Source of the DNA: Okeanomitos corallinicola TIOX110
GTDB taxonomy: Bacteria; Cyanobacteriota; Cyanobacteriia; Cyanobacteriales; Nostocaceae
Direction of reading: 5' to 3'
Assembly (NCBI RefSeq): GCF_038050375.1
Contig: NZ_CP150886.1
Location: 2,769,318 to 2,833,317 of the forward strand
Length of the DNA: 64,000 bases
Shown here: positions 8,610 to 17,300 of the stretch, in pieces
Layout of the letters: each line of letters starts with the position of its first letter
Position numbering within the stretch: position 1 is the first letter of the stretch
Program-made: the position numbers and the translations under genes
The notes under the pieces: generated by a model
What the model was told of the DNA's origin: nothing
Database searches by the model: none
What the model saw: only the letters and a program-made list of their open reading frames with translations

Positions 8610-10721
8610 ATGAGTGCAACTGCTACTATTTTTCAAAACCCCCTACTCCAAGGCCAAGGTTTACCTTCGTTTGCAGATATTACACCAGAGCAGGTAGAAC
8701 CAGCTTTTAAACATCTTTTAGCAGAATTACAGGAAGAATTATCAATACTAGAAGCTAAGGTAAAACCAACCTGGAGTGGTTTAGTTGAACCCCTAGAAAA
8801 ATTAACAGGCAAATTATATTGGAGTTGGGGAATACTTAACCATTTAATGGGTGTAAAAAACAGCCCTGATCTGCGTATTGCATATCAAAAAGTTCAGCCA
8901 CAAGTAATACATTTTATTAATACTATTGGTCAAAGTAAGCCTATCTATAAAGCTTTTAAAGCCCTGCGTGATAGTGAGGACTGGAAAATTCTTGACTCAG
9001 CCCAGCAACGCATTGTTGAAGCAGCAATTAGGGATGCAAAACTATCTGGTGTAGGTTTGGAAGGAGAAACAAGAGAGCGTTTTAATGACATCCAAATGCA
9101 GTTAGCAGAACTAGCTACTGATTTTTCTAATCATCTTCTAGATGCGACGACTGCCTATAGTTTAGTTTTGACAAAACCAGAGGAAATTGACGGTTTACCC
9201 AGTAGTTTACTGAGTTTAGCTGCCCAAGCTGCCCGGATTGCTGGGGAAGAAAATGCTAATCCAGAATTTGGCCCCTGGCATATCACCTTAGATTTTCCTA
9301 GTTATTTTCCTTTTATGCAGCATAGTACCCGTAGAGATTTGCGGGAAAAATTATATAAGGCATATATTACCCGTGCTTCTTCTGGGAAATTGAACAATAA
9401 CCCTTTAATTGAAAGGATTTTACAGTTACGACAAGAATTGTCAGAGTTACTAGGGTTTAAAAATTATGCTGAACTGAGTTTAACTAGCAAAATGGCTAAG
9501 GATGTTTCGGCGGTAGAAAAGCTCTTAGAAGAATTACGTCAAGCTAGTTATGATGCGGCTGTTAAAGATTTGGATGCTTTAAGAAAGTGTGCTAAGTCTC
9601 AGGGAGCAGTAGAGGCAGATAATTTACAACACTGGGATATTAGCTTTTGGGCAGAACGTCAACGGGAAGCTAAGTTTGCTTTTACTGAAGAGGAATTACG
9701 TCCTTATTTCCCACTTCCCCAAGTATTAGATGGGTTATTTGGGTTAATTAAACGGCTGTTTGGTGTGAATGTCACTCCTGCTGATGGTTTAGCACCGATT
9801 TGGCATGAAGATGTCCGCTATTTTAAGATTGCTGATAAATATGGTAATGCGATCGCCTACTTTTATCTAGACCCATACAGTCGTCCAGCAGAAAAACGCG
9901 GTGGTGCTTGGATGGATGCTTGCATTCATCGCGGTAAAGTGACAGAAAAAGGGATAACATCTGTCCGTTTACCTGTCGCTTACTTAATTTGTAACCAGAC
10001 TCCCCCAGTAGATAATAAGCCTAGTTTAATGACCTTTGATGAGGTAGAAACTTTGTTCCATGAATTTGGACATGGTTTACACCATATGTTAACTAAGGTT
10101 GACTACACTGGCGCAGCAGGAATTAATAATGTGGAGTGGGATGCAGTAGAATTACCCAGCCAGTTTATGGAAAATTGGTGTTATGACCGTCCGACTTTGT
10201 TTGGGATGGCTAAACATTATGAAACTGGTGAACCATTACCAGAACATTATTATCAGAAGCTGTTAGCAGCACGTAATTACATGAGTGGTTCAGCAATGCT
10301 GCGTCAAATTCATCTCAGCACCATAGACATGGAATTACATTACCGCTATCGTCCCGGTGGTAAGCAAACAGCCGTAGATGTCCGCGAACGCATTGCTAAA
10401 ACGACGACAATTTTATCCCCATTGCCAGAAGATGCTTTTTTATGTGCCTTTGGTCATATTTTTGAAGGTGGTTATGCGGCTGGATACTATAGCTACAAGT
10501 GGGCTGAAGTTCTCAGTGCTGATGCTTTCGCTGCTTTTGAAGAAGCTGGTTTAGAAGATGAAGAGGCAATACATGATACTGGTAGACGCTACCGAGATAC
10601 CATTTTAGCCCTTGGCGGTAGTATGCACCCAATGGAAGTTTTTCAAGCTTTCCGAGGACGTGAACCTAGTACCACTGCACTACTCAAGCATAATGGGTTG
10701 TTAGGTGGTGTTAAAAACTAG
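8610..10721 (+). CDS. M3 family oligopeptidase (oligopeptidase A-like)
   Basis: This 703-residue zinc metallopeptidase belongs to family M3 (oligopeptidase A/PrlC, thimet type), which degrades short cytosolic peptides such as cleaved signal peptides. The zinc site HEFGH is at residues 484-488, with the downstream glutamate region NVEWDAVELPSQFMENW. The opening NPLLQGQGLPSFADITPEQVEPA is typical of cyanobacterial and proteobacterial OpdA enzymes. There is no signal peptide, consistent with a cytosolic enzyme. Full length and no disruption. A short inverted repeat immediately after the stop probably terminates it. Confidence 0.94.
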   Translation: MSATATIFQNPLLQGQGLPSFADITPEQVEPAFKHLLAELQEELSILEAKVKPTWSGLVEPLEKLTGKLYWSWGILNHLMGVKNSPDLRIAYQKVQPQVIHFINTIGQSKPIYKAFKALRDSEDWKILDSAQQRIVEAAIRDAKLSGVGLEGETRERFNDIQMQLAELATDFSNHLLDATTAYSLVLTKPEEIDGLPSSLLSLAAQAARIAGEENANPEFGPWHITLDFPSYFPFMQHSTRRDLREKLYKAYITRASSGKLNNNPLIERILQLRQELSELLGFKNYAELSLTSKMAKDVSAVEKLLEELRQASYDAAVKDLDALRKCAKSQGAVEADNLQHWDISFWAERQREAKFAFTEEELRPYFPLPQVLDGLFGLIKRLFGVNVTPADGLAPIWHEDVRYFKIADKYGNAIAYFYLDPYSRPAEKRGGAWMDACIHRGKVTEKGITSVRLPVAYLICNQTPPVDNKPSLMTFDEVETLFHEFGHGLHHMLTKVDYTGAAGINNVEWDAVELPSQFMENWCYDRPTLFGMAKHYETGEPLPEHYYQKLLAARNYMSGSAMLRQIHLSTIDMELHYRYRPGGKQTAVDVRERIAKTTTILSPLPEDAFLCAFGHIFEGGYAAGYYSYKWAEVLSADAFAAFEEAGLEDEEAIHDTGRRYRDTILALGGSMHPMEVFQAFRGREPSTTALLKHNGLLGGVKN

Positions 10722-10733
10722 AATTAGAAGTAG

Positions 10734-10759
10734 GTTGGGTTGACGCAAGAAAACCCAAC
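10734..10759 (+). terminator. Inverted repeat after the M3 peptidase gene
   Basis: GTTGGGTT and AACCCAAC form a perfect 8-bp stem with a 10-nt loop, starting 13 nt after the stop codon. There is no long U-tract, so it is either a weak terminator or a copy of a common Nostocales intergenic repeat. Confidence 0.5.
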
Positions 10760-10802
10760 ACTGACAAAATCACGAATGATCAAAAAATGGCAGTAAATTT
10801 AG

Positions 10803-12386
10803 ATGTTTAAAATAGTATCTAGTGCCACAACAACCATCAAAGATATATTGTGGTTTTTCATCCTTTTCATAATTCTGTTTGCAGGGGTTATGAGTAAAGA
10901 ATTAGCCAATGCACAAACAACAGAAACAACAGAAACACCAAATAACACAATACCAGGAACAGAAACACCAAATACTAATATTGTAGAACCAGGAATAGAA
11001 ACACCTGATCCTGGCAACCCATTTAATTCTTGTATTTTTGGATGTCAACAAATACCAGGTTCAGAAACGAAAATTATTAACCCTAATTTATCAATTCTCA
11101 ATCCTAATCCTACTCCTGAACTAAAATTCACATATAGTTTTCTTAGTCAATTAAATCTTCCTATTCGTGAAGAAGTTAACGTTAATATATTTCAAGCCAG
11201 AAATGTTGCTCAAAGAATTGAACAAGCAACAGGTGTCAAACCTGCATTTATATATATCAGTTTTGTCCCTGTAGAAATTTTACCAGATTCAGTTTCTGGA
11301 ACTAATAAACAAGATGCAAAAAACATTCCAGAAAAAAATACAGACGAAATAGAAATTATCTTGGTAACTGGGAAGGGAAACCCTGTTCTTTATCGGATAC
11401 CGAATGTTACTAAAGGGAATATTTTAACAGTAATTGATGATTTTCGGACTCAAATTGTTGCTCCTCAATATCGGAATAGAAATAGTTATTTAAAACCTGC
11501 TCAACAACTCCATAAATGGCTAATTAAACCGATTGAGTCAGATTTACAAAAGTATGAAATTAACAATCTTGTTTTTTTATTAGATGCTGGTTTACGTTCT
11601 ACACCTATGGCCGCGCTGCATGATGGTAAACAGTTTTTAGTAGAGAAATATAGTATTGGTTTAATGCCAAGTTTAACTTTAACTAATACACTTTATACAG
11701 ATATTAAAAAATCGGAAATTTTAGCTATGGGTATTTCTCAAAGTACCCAAGGACAAGAACCTTTACCAGCAGTTCCTATTGAACTTAGAACTCTGGTTAC
11801 TAAACTTTGGTCAGGTAAATTATTGTTAAATGAACAAACTACCGTAGAAAATCTTAAATCTCTGCGTCGTCAAAAACCTTTTGGGATTGTTCATTTAGCT
11901 ACTCATGCTAATTTTACGGGTGGTGCAGTAGAGAATTCCTATATTCAATTATGGGAAAATAAACTACGTTTAAATCAAATTCGACAATTAGGTTTACATG
12001 AACCTCAAGTAGAAATGTTAGTAATAAGTGCTTGCAGGAGTGCTTTAGGAAATGAAGAAGCAGAAATTGGTTTTGCAGGTTTAGCAGTTTTAGCAGGGGT
12101 AAAAACCAGTGTTGCTAGTCTTTGGTCAGTAGATGATACTGGTACAGCAGCGTTAATGACTAAATTTTATGAAAGTTTGAAAACTGCTCCCATTCGTGCG
12201 GATGCTCTCAGACAAGCGCAGATAGCAATGGCCACTGGAAAGGTTTATTTAGAAAATGGTCAGTTACAAGGTATCAAGGAAATTGGTAGTTTACCTTTAC
12301 CGGAAGAAAGTATTCAAGAACCAAATCAGTCTCTATCCCATCCGTATTTTTGGTCAGGTTTTACGATGGTTGGTAATCCTTGGTAA
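10803..12386 (+). CDS. Secreted CHAT-domain (caspase-like) protein
   Basis: This 527-residue protein has an N-terminal hydrophobic signal (about residues 12-35, ending ANAQ), a low-complexity Thr/Pro/Glu-rich segment, a short CIFGC motif, and a C-terminal CHAT domain (about 220-527). CHAT peptidases share the caspase fold. The catalytic pair is present: His368 in HLATHANF and Cys411 in SACRSA. The CHAT half is closely similar, also at DNA level, to the C-terminus of the large protein at 14321-18934. The two flank a TpsB-type transporter on the opposite strand. The target is unknown. It carries an export signal, unlike most CHAT proteins studied as intracellular proteases. Confidence 0.85.
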   Translation: MFKIVSSATTTIKDILWFFILFIILFAGVMSKELANAQTTETTETPNNTIPGTETPNTNIVEPGIETPDPGNPFNSCIFGCQQIPGSETKIINPNLSILNPNPTPELKFTYSFLSQLNLPIREEVNVNIFQARNVAQRIEQATGVKPAFIYISFVPVEILPDSVSGTNKQDAKNIPEKNTDEIEIILVTGKGNPVLYRIPNVTKGNILTVIDDFRTQIVAPQYRNRNSYLKPAQQLHKWLIKPIESDLQKYEINNLVFLLDAGLRSTPMAALHDGKQFLVEKYSIGLMPSLTLTNTLYTDIKKSEILAMGISQSTQGQEPLPAVPIELRTLVTKLWSGKLLLNEQTTVENLKSLRRQKPFGIVHLATHANFTGGAVENSYIQLWENKLRLNQIRQLGLHEPQVEMLVISACRSALGNEEAEIGFAGLAVLAGVKTSVASLWSVDDTGTAALMTKFYESLKTAPIRADALRQAQIAMATGKVYLENGQLQGIKEIGSLPLPEESIQEPNQSLSHPYFWSGFTMVGNPW

Positions 12387-12427
12387 TTCAATTATCTATC
12401 ATTTATCAGTTAATAACTAATGACTAA

Positions 12428-14176
12428 TTATGGATTATAACGAAGACTAAAATAGAAACCTTCATCTTGAGCATTATTACCCTTATCATCTAACTCAATA
12501 AAGGGAATACCATAATCCAGTCGCATTGTTAAATTATCAATTCCTAGTGCTTGATTCCATAATAATCCTAAACCTGCACTAGCTAAAAATGTTTGATCTT
12601 GTAAAGTATTAGGGTTGCCAGATTTATTCCAAACTGCACCGATGTTTGTGAAGGGAATTACTTGAATTACAGGTAATCCTGCGGCATTTCTGTTAACAGT
12701 AATTCGATCTTCTATTGCTACACGAAATCCATTGTCACCAGAACGCACATTCTGTCTATAACCTCTAATAGATTGACCACCACCGATAATAAATTGTTGA
12801 GAAGGTAAAAGACTATCAGGGGTAAGTTGTAAGTCTGCTTGCAAAATTAAAAGGTGATTTTGGTTTAGTTTTTGTACTCTTTGAATTTGACCTAACCAAC
12901 TAAAAAAACGACTATCGGGAACAGGATCATCGTTAATTGTCGCATCTAATAAACCTGTACCAAAATTAAATTGCGATCGCAATGACCATGCACCTTGAGT
13001 ATCTCTTCTCACATAATCTTGAGCAAATTTAATTACACTGGTACGACTAACACCATCTGGATCAGTTCCTGTCGCAAAGGGAAAAGGTTGATCAAAGTTG
13101 AGAAATGTTTGTCCATTTTGATGACTAAAACCTAAAGATAAAGCTAATTCTTCTCTAGGAGTTCTCACTATAGGTTGATAATAGTTAATTTCATATAATT
13201 CACTTTCTGCTTTAATTCCTAAATCTTTAAAATCTCCTGATGTGATTTCACTGTTACTAGGTGCAAATCTCAATTGCACTTTTCCATCCATTGCATTCAT
13301 AGGAATTTGATAACTAAAATCAAAAATATTTGCACCACCTGTAACTGAACGATAATAGGAAGCTGCTAATTCATCACCTATTCCAGTTAAGTTTCTTTCT
13401 TTTAGTTGAATTCCTAATCTTTCTGAACCAATACTAGGATGTAAATAGTTATCTGCACTTAACCCAAATTTAAAGGATTTTGCTTCTTGTACTCTGACGA
13501 CTAAAATACTTTGTCCCACTTTACCAGATGGACGTAAACTAGCTTCAATATTATCTAGCAGTGGATCAATTTTCAATAATCTTAGTTGTTCCTCTAATTT
13601 AATTGCATTGAGAGGAACTTTTGCACCTATTCTAATTCTATCTCTAATGTAATTTTGACTTAATCGTTTTGTGCCGATAATTTGGATTTCTGATAAACTA
13701 CCCTCAATTATTTGGATTACTAATACCCCATTTTTAGTATTTTCTGTGTTTTGACTAACAGGAATAGCTCTAGAATTCAGATAATTTTCATTGAGATAAA
13801 GTTGGGTAATAGCATCAGCAGCTTTTCTAATTTCTTCTGGTGTTAATTCTTTATTTATAAATGATTGAACAATTTCATTTAATTGATTTTCACTAAAAAT
13901 TGTACTACCAATAACTTTGATTTGCCGTACATAAATAGACTCAGATGTATTATTCTCTGATTGGATTGGGTTATCATCTGCTGTCTGTGTGATTATGGAT
14001 GTACTATGATCTAGATGCAAATTGAGATCAGAGTTAATCAATTCCTGCTGATTACCATCATTAACTATAATCTTGTCATCATTAGCTATAACCTTAGTAG
14101 TATTCATGACTACAATTGAGGTTACATAAACCAACACTGAAATAAAATTGAATCTAAAACTGTGATTTTTCAGCAT
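12428..14176 (-). CDS. TpsB/ShlB-FhaC family outer-membrane transporter
   Basis: This 582-residue outer-membrane protein is the transporter half of a two-partner secretion system. An N-terminal hydrophobic segment (about 12-30) is the export signal. A POTRA region with the block YVRQIKVIGSTIFSENQLNEI follows near residue 85, then the ShlB-type domain and a 16-strand-type beta barrel. The conserved barrel motif IRGYRQN (VRGY-type) is visible, and the chain ends in the aromatic FYFSLRYNP typical of barrel C-termini. It sits between the two CHAT-protein genes, transcribed against both. The large protein downstream of its divergent promoter carries the matching secretion domain, so that protein is the likely cargo. 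Confidence 0.92.
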   Translation of the reverse strand: MLKNHSFRFNFISVLVYVTSIVVMNTTKVIANDDKIIVNDGNQQELINSDLNLHLDHSTSIITQTADDNPIQSENNTSESIYVRQIKVIGSTIFSENQLNEIVQSFINKELTPEEIRKAADAITQLYLNENYLNSRAIPVSQNTENTKNGVLVIQIIEGSLSEIQIIGTKRLSQNYIRDRIRIGAKVPLNAIKLEEQLRLLKIDPLLDNIEASLRPSGKVGQSILVVRVQEAKSFKFGLSADNYLHPSIGSERLGIQLKERNLTGIGDELAASYYRSVTGGANIFDFSYQIPMNAMDGKVQLRFAPSNSEITSGDFKDLGIKAESELYEINYYQPIVRTPREELALSLGFSHQNGQTFLNFDQPFPFATGTDPDGVSRTSVIKFAQDYVRRDTQGAWSLRSQFNFGTGLLDATINDDPVPDSRFFSWLGQIQRVQKLNQNHLLILQADLQLTPDSLLPSQQFIIGGGQSIRGYRQNVRSGDNGFRVAIEDRITVNRNAAGLPVIQVIPFTNIGAVWNKSGNPNTLQDQTFLASAGLGLLWNQALGIDNLTMRLDYGIPFIELDDKGNNAQDEGFYFSLRYNP

Positions 14177-14320
14177 AATTCATTTTCATTTTGAGATTAA
14201 AAAACTTAACAAAATTTTTCAGTAAAAAATATTTAACAAAAAATATCTAACTAAGGTTGCACCTAAGTGATATTTCTAGCATTATATTGTCATAAGAGCA
14301 AAACTTCGGAGTCAATTTAG

Positions 14321-17300
14321 ATGTTACCACTGATATCCGTTATCATCATCAATTACAACCGAGAATCTAATCTTGGAAATGCAATCACTAGTATTATCAA
14401 GCAAACACGGCAAAATTTAGAAATATTGGTGTGCGATGATGGTTCTACGGATAAATTAGTGGATATTACCCATGAATATACTCAAAAAGACTGTAGAGTC
14501 AAGGTAATAGCTCCATCTCAAGAACAAGCAATATCCAAAACTCAAGGTCTTTATAAAGGTATTTATATAAGTTTTGTAAAAAGTGATGAAATCCTGCACC
14601 CCCAAGCAATAGAAAATACTATAGCTACACTGAAACAGGATTTACTCACGAGTCACGGAATATCGAACCGCAGAGGACGCAGAGAACGCAGAGTCAAGAG
14701 TTTTTGTGTAGTTACCAGTCATCCAATTTCCCCAAAACCTCAAAAATCCCAAATCAGTGTTTTCAATAATGCAACTAAAACGATTAAATCAGTATTTTGG
14801 CGTTTGACACCCTACATTCTCCCCCTCATTGGACTTTTCACCACAGAACTATCTCACGCTCAAATAGTTCCTAATGCTGATGGTACAGGTACAAACGTCA
14901 ACAATAATGGTAACACTATTAACATCAATGGTGGGACAACATCAGGTGCTAATCTATTCCATAGTTTCCAAGAATTTGGCTTAACCCAAGGACAAATAGC
15001 CAATTTTCTCTCTAACCCCAATATTCAAAATATTCTGGGTAGAATTACTGGTGGCAATGTTTCCATTATCAATGGTTTAATTCAAGTCACTGGTAGTAAC
15101 GCCAACCTTTACTTAATGAATCCTGCTGGATTTATTTTTGGTAACAATGCCAGCTTAAATGTACCTAGTGCTTTTACTGCTACCACCGCCAATGGAATCG
15201 GTTTTGGTGAAAATTGGTTAAATGCTTTTGGTACAAATGACTACAGTGTCCTAGTGGGAAATCCTGACAGTTTTGCTTTTACTATGAATCAGCAAGGCGC
15301 AATTATCAACAGCGGTAATTTAGAAGTTGGTACAGGACAAAGTTTAAATCTTTTAGGTGGAACAGTAGTCAATACTGGTGAACTTTCAGCACCAGAGGGA
15401 CAAATTACAGTTACATCCGTACCCGGAGAAAATTTAGTCAGGTTAACTCAACCAGGAAATTTACTCAGTTTAGAATTTCAACCTATTTCTGGACAAAATC
15501 AACCAAATAGCCCAATTTTATCAGTAGCTTCTTTACCAGAATTACTCACAGTCGGTAATACAGGCTTAATCGCTAACTCTGATGGTACAGTCCAGGTCAA
15601 TGGTTCTGATACCAAACTCCCCACAACACCCGGTATAAGTATTGTTTCTGGCAATGTAGATGTATCTGGAAATACAGGCGGGCAAGTAAATATTCTGGGT
15701 GATCAAGTTGCTGTAATCAACACCAAAATTAATGCCTCTGGGACTAATGGTGGTGGTAAAGTCCTGGTTGGGGGAGATTTACAAGGACAGGGAAAATTAC
15801 CCAATGCTACTAATACTTACGTAGATAATCAATCCTTGATTTCCTTAGACAGCACTACTAATGGTAATGGTGGCATAGGTATTATCTGGGCTGATAACGG
15901 TACAAAGTTTTTCGGTAATATTACTGCTCGTGGTGGTGCAAACGCCGGTAACGGTGGTTTTGTAGAAGTATCTGGTAAAAATTATTTAACTTTCAACGGC
16001 CTAGTAGATACCACAGCGGTTAATGGTCAAAAAGGTACTTTATTATTAGACCCCACCACTATCACTATCATTGATGCTCCGGCAAACGAGGGTAGTTTTG
16101 ATAGTTCCTTTACCAGTACAATTGCTTCGGGAGATGCAGATAATGGTGCAAATACCATTTCTTGGGGAACATTAGCAAGTTTAGATGTTGGTGCAAATAT
16201 TAACTTACAAGCGACGGGAGATATTACTATTAATGCCATCACAGGGGAAACACCGGGAGTAACTACCCCTGGGATAGCGACATTAAACTTGGGTGAAAGT
16301 GGTAGTTTTAGCTTGACATCAACTACTGGTGCAGTAAATTTTGTTAACCCCTCTAACACCATCAGAACCCTTGGGGGAGCAATTAGTATTTCTGGTGTCA
16401 GCTTAAATTTAGGAAACCTAGAAACCAGCGACTCTTTCTTGGATGTTGGCTCTTTAAGCAACAGCGGTAATGTTACTTTATCTGCTAGTGGTGATATTAA
16501 TGTAGGTAACATTATTACTTCCATTAATAATAGTAACGCTACTGTACAAACTAGCGGTAGCAGAGCAGGTATTGTCGAAATTACAAGTAATAACGGTAGC
16601 ATTACTGCTGGTATTATCAATTCATCTGTAAATAGAAATGGAGGCAGTATTTTTGTAGGTAGAGGGGGAGCAGTTAGTTTAAGTGCTAGAGAAAATATTA
16701 CTGTCAACGGTGCAATTGATACATCTGTAACTACTAATTCTATAGACGGCACTCTTGATATTATTGGTGGTAATGTGGGTCTAACTACCACCAATTCCTT
16801 TGGAAGCACAATTCAATTTGATACTATTAATACTGGAATTATAACGAATAATACAGGTAGCTCAGTTCAAGGCGGTAATGTTGAAATTATTACTAATGGT
16901 TTAATTCAAGGTACAGGATCTGATAGCTTTAACAATACCATTGCCACAGGTGCATTTGAAAATACAGGTTTCTCCATTCCTACTTTATTCCCAATTTCCG
17001 GTGCAGGTGGAACAATCACAATTCAACATGATGGTGGTGCAGATAACGTTCCATTCACAGTGGGAACTACTGGTGTAACTAATGGTGTTGTAGGTACACT
17101 AAATCGTGGTGATGAAGCAATATCTAATGGTACTTTCCCTGTTTTACCCAATGGTGGTGATGCAACTGGTACACCAACAGGAATTACAATCACTTCTGTA
17201 AATACACCTCCTACTATCTCTGCAACTTCACCCATATCATTTAATGTGGAAGCAAATCAGCCTGTCAATTTTACATTTGCAGCTACTACCAATGATGTTA

